DNA of 15,885 nt from JBCCEV01 sp039030125 (GTDB lineage Bacteria; Pseudomonadota; Gammaproteobacteria; Ga0077536): NCBI GenBank assembly GCA_039030125.1, contig JBCCEV010000104.1:1-15885 (forward strand), read 5' to 3'. A program made the position numbers and the translations under genes. The notes beneath the pieces were generated by a model. It was not told where the DNA came from and made no database searches. It saw only the letters and a program-made list of their open reading frames with translations. Positions 14,620 through 15,885 of this stretch are shown here, in pieces (the stretch's first letter is position 1; the number at the start of each line of letters is the position of its first letter).

Positions 14620-15885
14620 TTGCGCCGCCAAACCCCATTAATCGCTGGCTTGGCTCTGATCATTTCTAGCGCTGGCGTCGCCGCGCTCGACCTCGGCTTT
14701 GAACCTTATGTGACCGCAGGTGTTGGCTGGGCGAATCATGAACGATTTGCGGCCGATAATGGCACCTCTGTTATCACATTCGCCCCGGGCCAAACTGTCA
14801 CCTCGATCGGACGCGGTAGCGTCGACGACGATGACATCGGTTGGAAGGTCGGCGCTGGCGCATGGATTCATGAATTTTTCGGTCTTGAATTCAATTTCTT
14901 AGATCTTGGTGGTACGTCGCGGACCCAATCAACGTCAACCATACTAGATGTTGCGCTCACGCAGCCGATCAATTTCTTTGCGCCACCACCGGGACGGTTT
15001 GTTTCAGAGTTCTTCGAGGACACCTCAGTCGATTTATCAGGGTTTTCGTTCATGGCGAAAACGCGTGTGCCAATATTAAATTGGCTCGATATGACCGTCG
15101 GCTTGGGGGCGATCCACTGGGATCTCGACGCTGTGCGAGTAGATAGTTCGATATCCGGCGCGGGCACGATTTTCTTTACGCAACGACCGTTAGCAGCGAC
15201 CCGGTTGGACGCCGACGATTTCGATTTCGCCTTTAACCTTGGGGCGCAAGCCTGCTTATCGAAACACATAAGCGTGGGAGTCGAATGGACGCGCTATGAG
15301 GTTGGGCTCCTAGACGAACACGTCGATTTTCTCGGCGGTGTTATTAACTATCAATTTGGTGACCTCTTCGGCAACAAAGGCTCAATTGATCGATCCGCCA
15401 CGCCATTAGCGATAGCGGTAAAAAGCTTATGGCGCAATCGTGCCGAAGGCGGGTATATCCCAAAACACTGGGAATTCTTTATTGCCGCAAGCGGCGGCAT
15501 TGTTCAACACGATGCAGCCGGCGACGGAGACGATGATGGAACGACAATTGGTACCGAGACATCGGCCAACGTTTTCACGACCTCGACAACCACCAACGTC
15601 ACGACAATCTCGACGGACCGACATCATGCGAGCGGTCGAATTAGCGCGGGCGTGTATTTGAGTCGATATTTTGGTCTTGAAGTCGGATATAGCGATTTCG
15701 GCGCTACCCATCGACGCGCTTTTACCTCGATCACGACAGTCACCCAACCAGCGCCCGGTTTACCCGTCGTTTTGGTGCCGTTATTTCCTACAACCCCTAG
15801 CCTCACTGCCTTTGAGCAAAAAAGCGAGTACGAGGGGCTCTCTTTTGGCGGGCGCTTTCGCTACCCGTTGTTAAAACGGTTCGAG
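14620..15885 (+). CDS. Outer-membrane beta-barrel protein with two OmpA-like halves (cut by window edge)
   Basis: The reading frame is open for 422 codons from TTG 14620 to the window end, so the C-terminus is missing. Residues 1-22 are a Sec signal: RR at 2-3, a hydrophobic core LIAGLALII and a cleavage site after AGVAA. The mature part alternates strands rich in Gly and aromatics with acidic or Ser/Thr-rich loops, as in OmpA-type barrels. Two halves are visible. Residues ~23-255 contain GWKVGAGAWIHEFFGLEFNF then LDLGGT (to 99). Residues ~282 to the end contain RISAGVYLSRYFGLEVGY then SDFGAT (to 363). The shared pattern FGLE....D.G.T shows an internal duplication. Between them, a linker near 255-281 joins the barrels. 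The loop near residues 300-325 is unusually Thr/Ser-rich. A TTG start with good ribosome binding site was used. Role (porin, adhesin or structural) unknown. Confidence 0.82.
   Translation, partial: MRRQTPLIAGLALIISSAGVAALDLGFEPYVTAGVGWANHERFAADNGTSVITFAPGQTVTSIGRGSVDDDDIGWKVGAGAWIHEFFGLEFNFLDLGGTSRTQSTSTILDVALTQPINFFAPPPGRFVSEFFEDTSVDLSGFSFMAKTRVPILNWLDMTVGLGAIHWDLDAVRVDSSISGAGTIFFTQRPLAATRLDADDFDFAFNLGAQACLSKHISVGVEWTRYEVGLLDEHVDFLGGVINYQFGDLFGNKGSIDRSATPLAIAVKSLWRNRAEGGYIPKHWEFFIAASGGIVQHDAAGDGDDDGTTIGTETSANVFTTSTTTNVTTISTDRHHASGRISAGVYLSRYFGLEVGYSDFGATHRRAFTSITTVTQPAPGLPVVLVPLFPTTPSLTAFEQKSEYEGLSFGGRFRYPLLKRFE

Overview
The window looks like a chromosomal segment of a Gram-negative proteobacterium. 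The evidence is an outer-membrane beta-barrel protein with a Sec signal, a glutathione reductase of proteobacterial type, a DivK-like response regulator and a moderately GC-rich base composition. A gammaproteobacterium is my best guess from the general look of the proteins, but this was not tested. I see no mobile element, tRNA, rRNA, CRISPR array or phage gene.

Layout. (1) Positions 1-4831, minus strand: a signalling operon read right to left. It encodes a 1458-residue soluble histidine kinase with seven consecutive GAF domains, then a stand-alone DivK-like receiver, then the start of a second response regulator cut by the window edge. Both junctions are 4-nt stop/start overlaps. (2) Positions 4975-8151, minus strand: a catabolic-looking operon in the order HMG-CoA lyase, membrane-anchored SCP2-like protein, linalool dehydratase/isomerase-like protein. 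A family III (CaiB/BaiF) CoA-transferase diverges from it at 8224-9435 across 72 bp. (3) Positions 9436-9787: a 352-bp gap with a strong hairpin terminator and a second inverted repeat. (4) Positions 9788-12424, plus strand: glutathione reductase, a small unrecognised protein and a class I methyltransferase, closely packed. (5) Positions 12597-13424, plus strand: a second methyltransferase, convergent with an unrecognised 344-residue gene (13438-14472, minus). (6) From 14620 to the right edge, plus strand: an outer-membrane protein with two tandem OmpA-like barrel halves. It starts at a TTG codon behind a clear ribosome binding site and runs off the window.

How the genes may work together. 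The most interesting part is region 2. HMG-CoA lyase makes acetyl-CoA and acetoacetate from HMG-CoA, the end intermediate of leucine and acyclic isoprenoid breakdown. Family III CoA-transferases include enzymes that activate dicarboxylic acids such as glutarate and HMG. An LDI-fold enzyme translationally coupled to an SCP2-like (hydrophobic ligand) protein suggests an upstream step on a terpenoid or other lipophilic alcohol. This gives a testable hypothesis of a compact isoprenoid-degradation module; the substrate cannot be read from the sequence. Region 1 is a multi-input cytoplasmic sensor whose output domain lies beyond the left edge.
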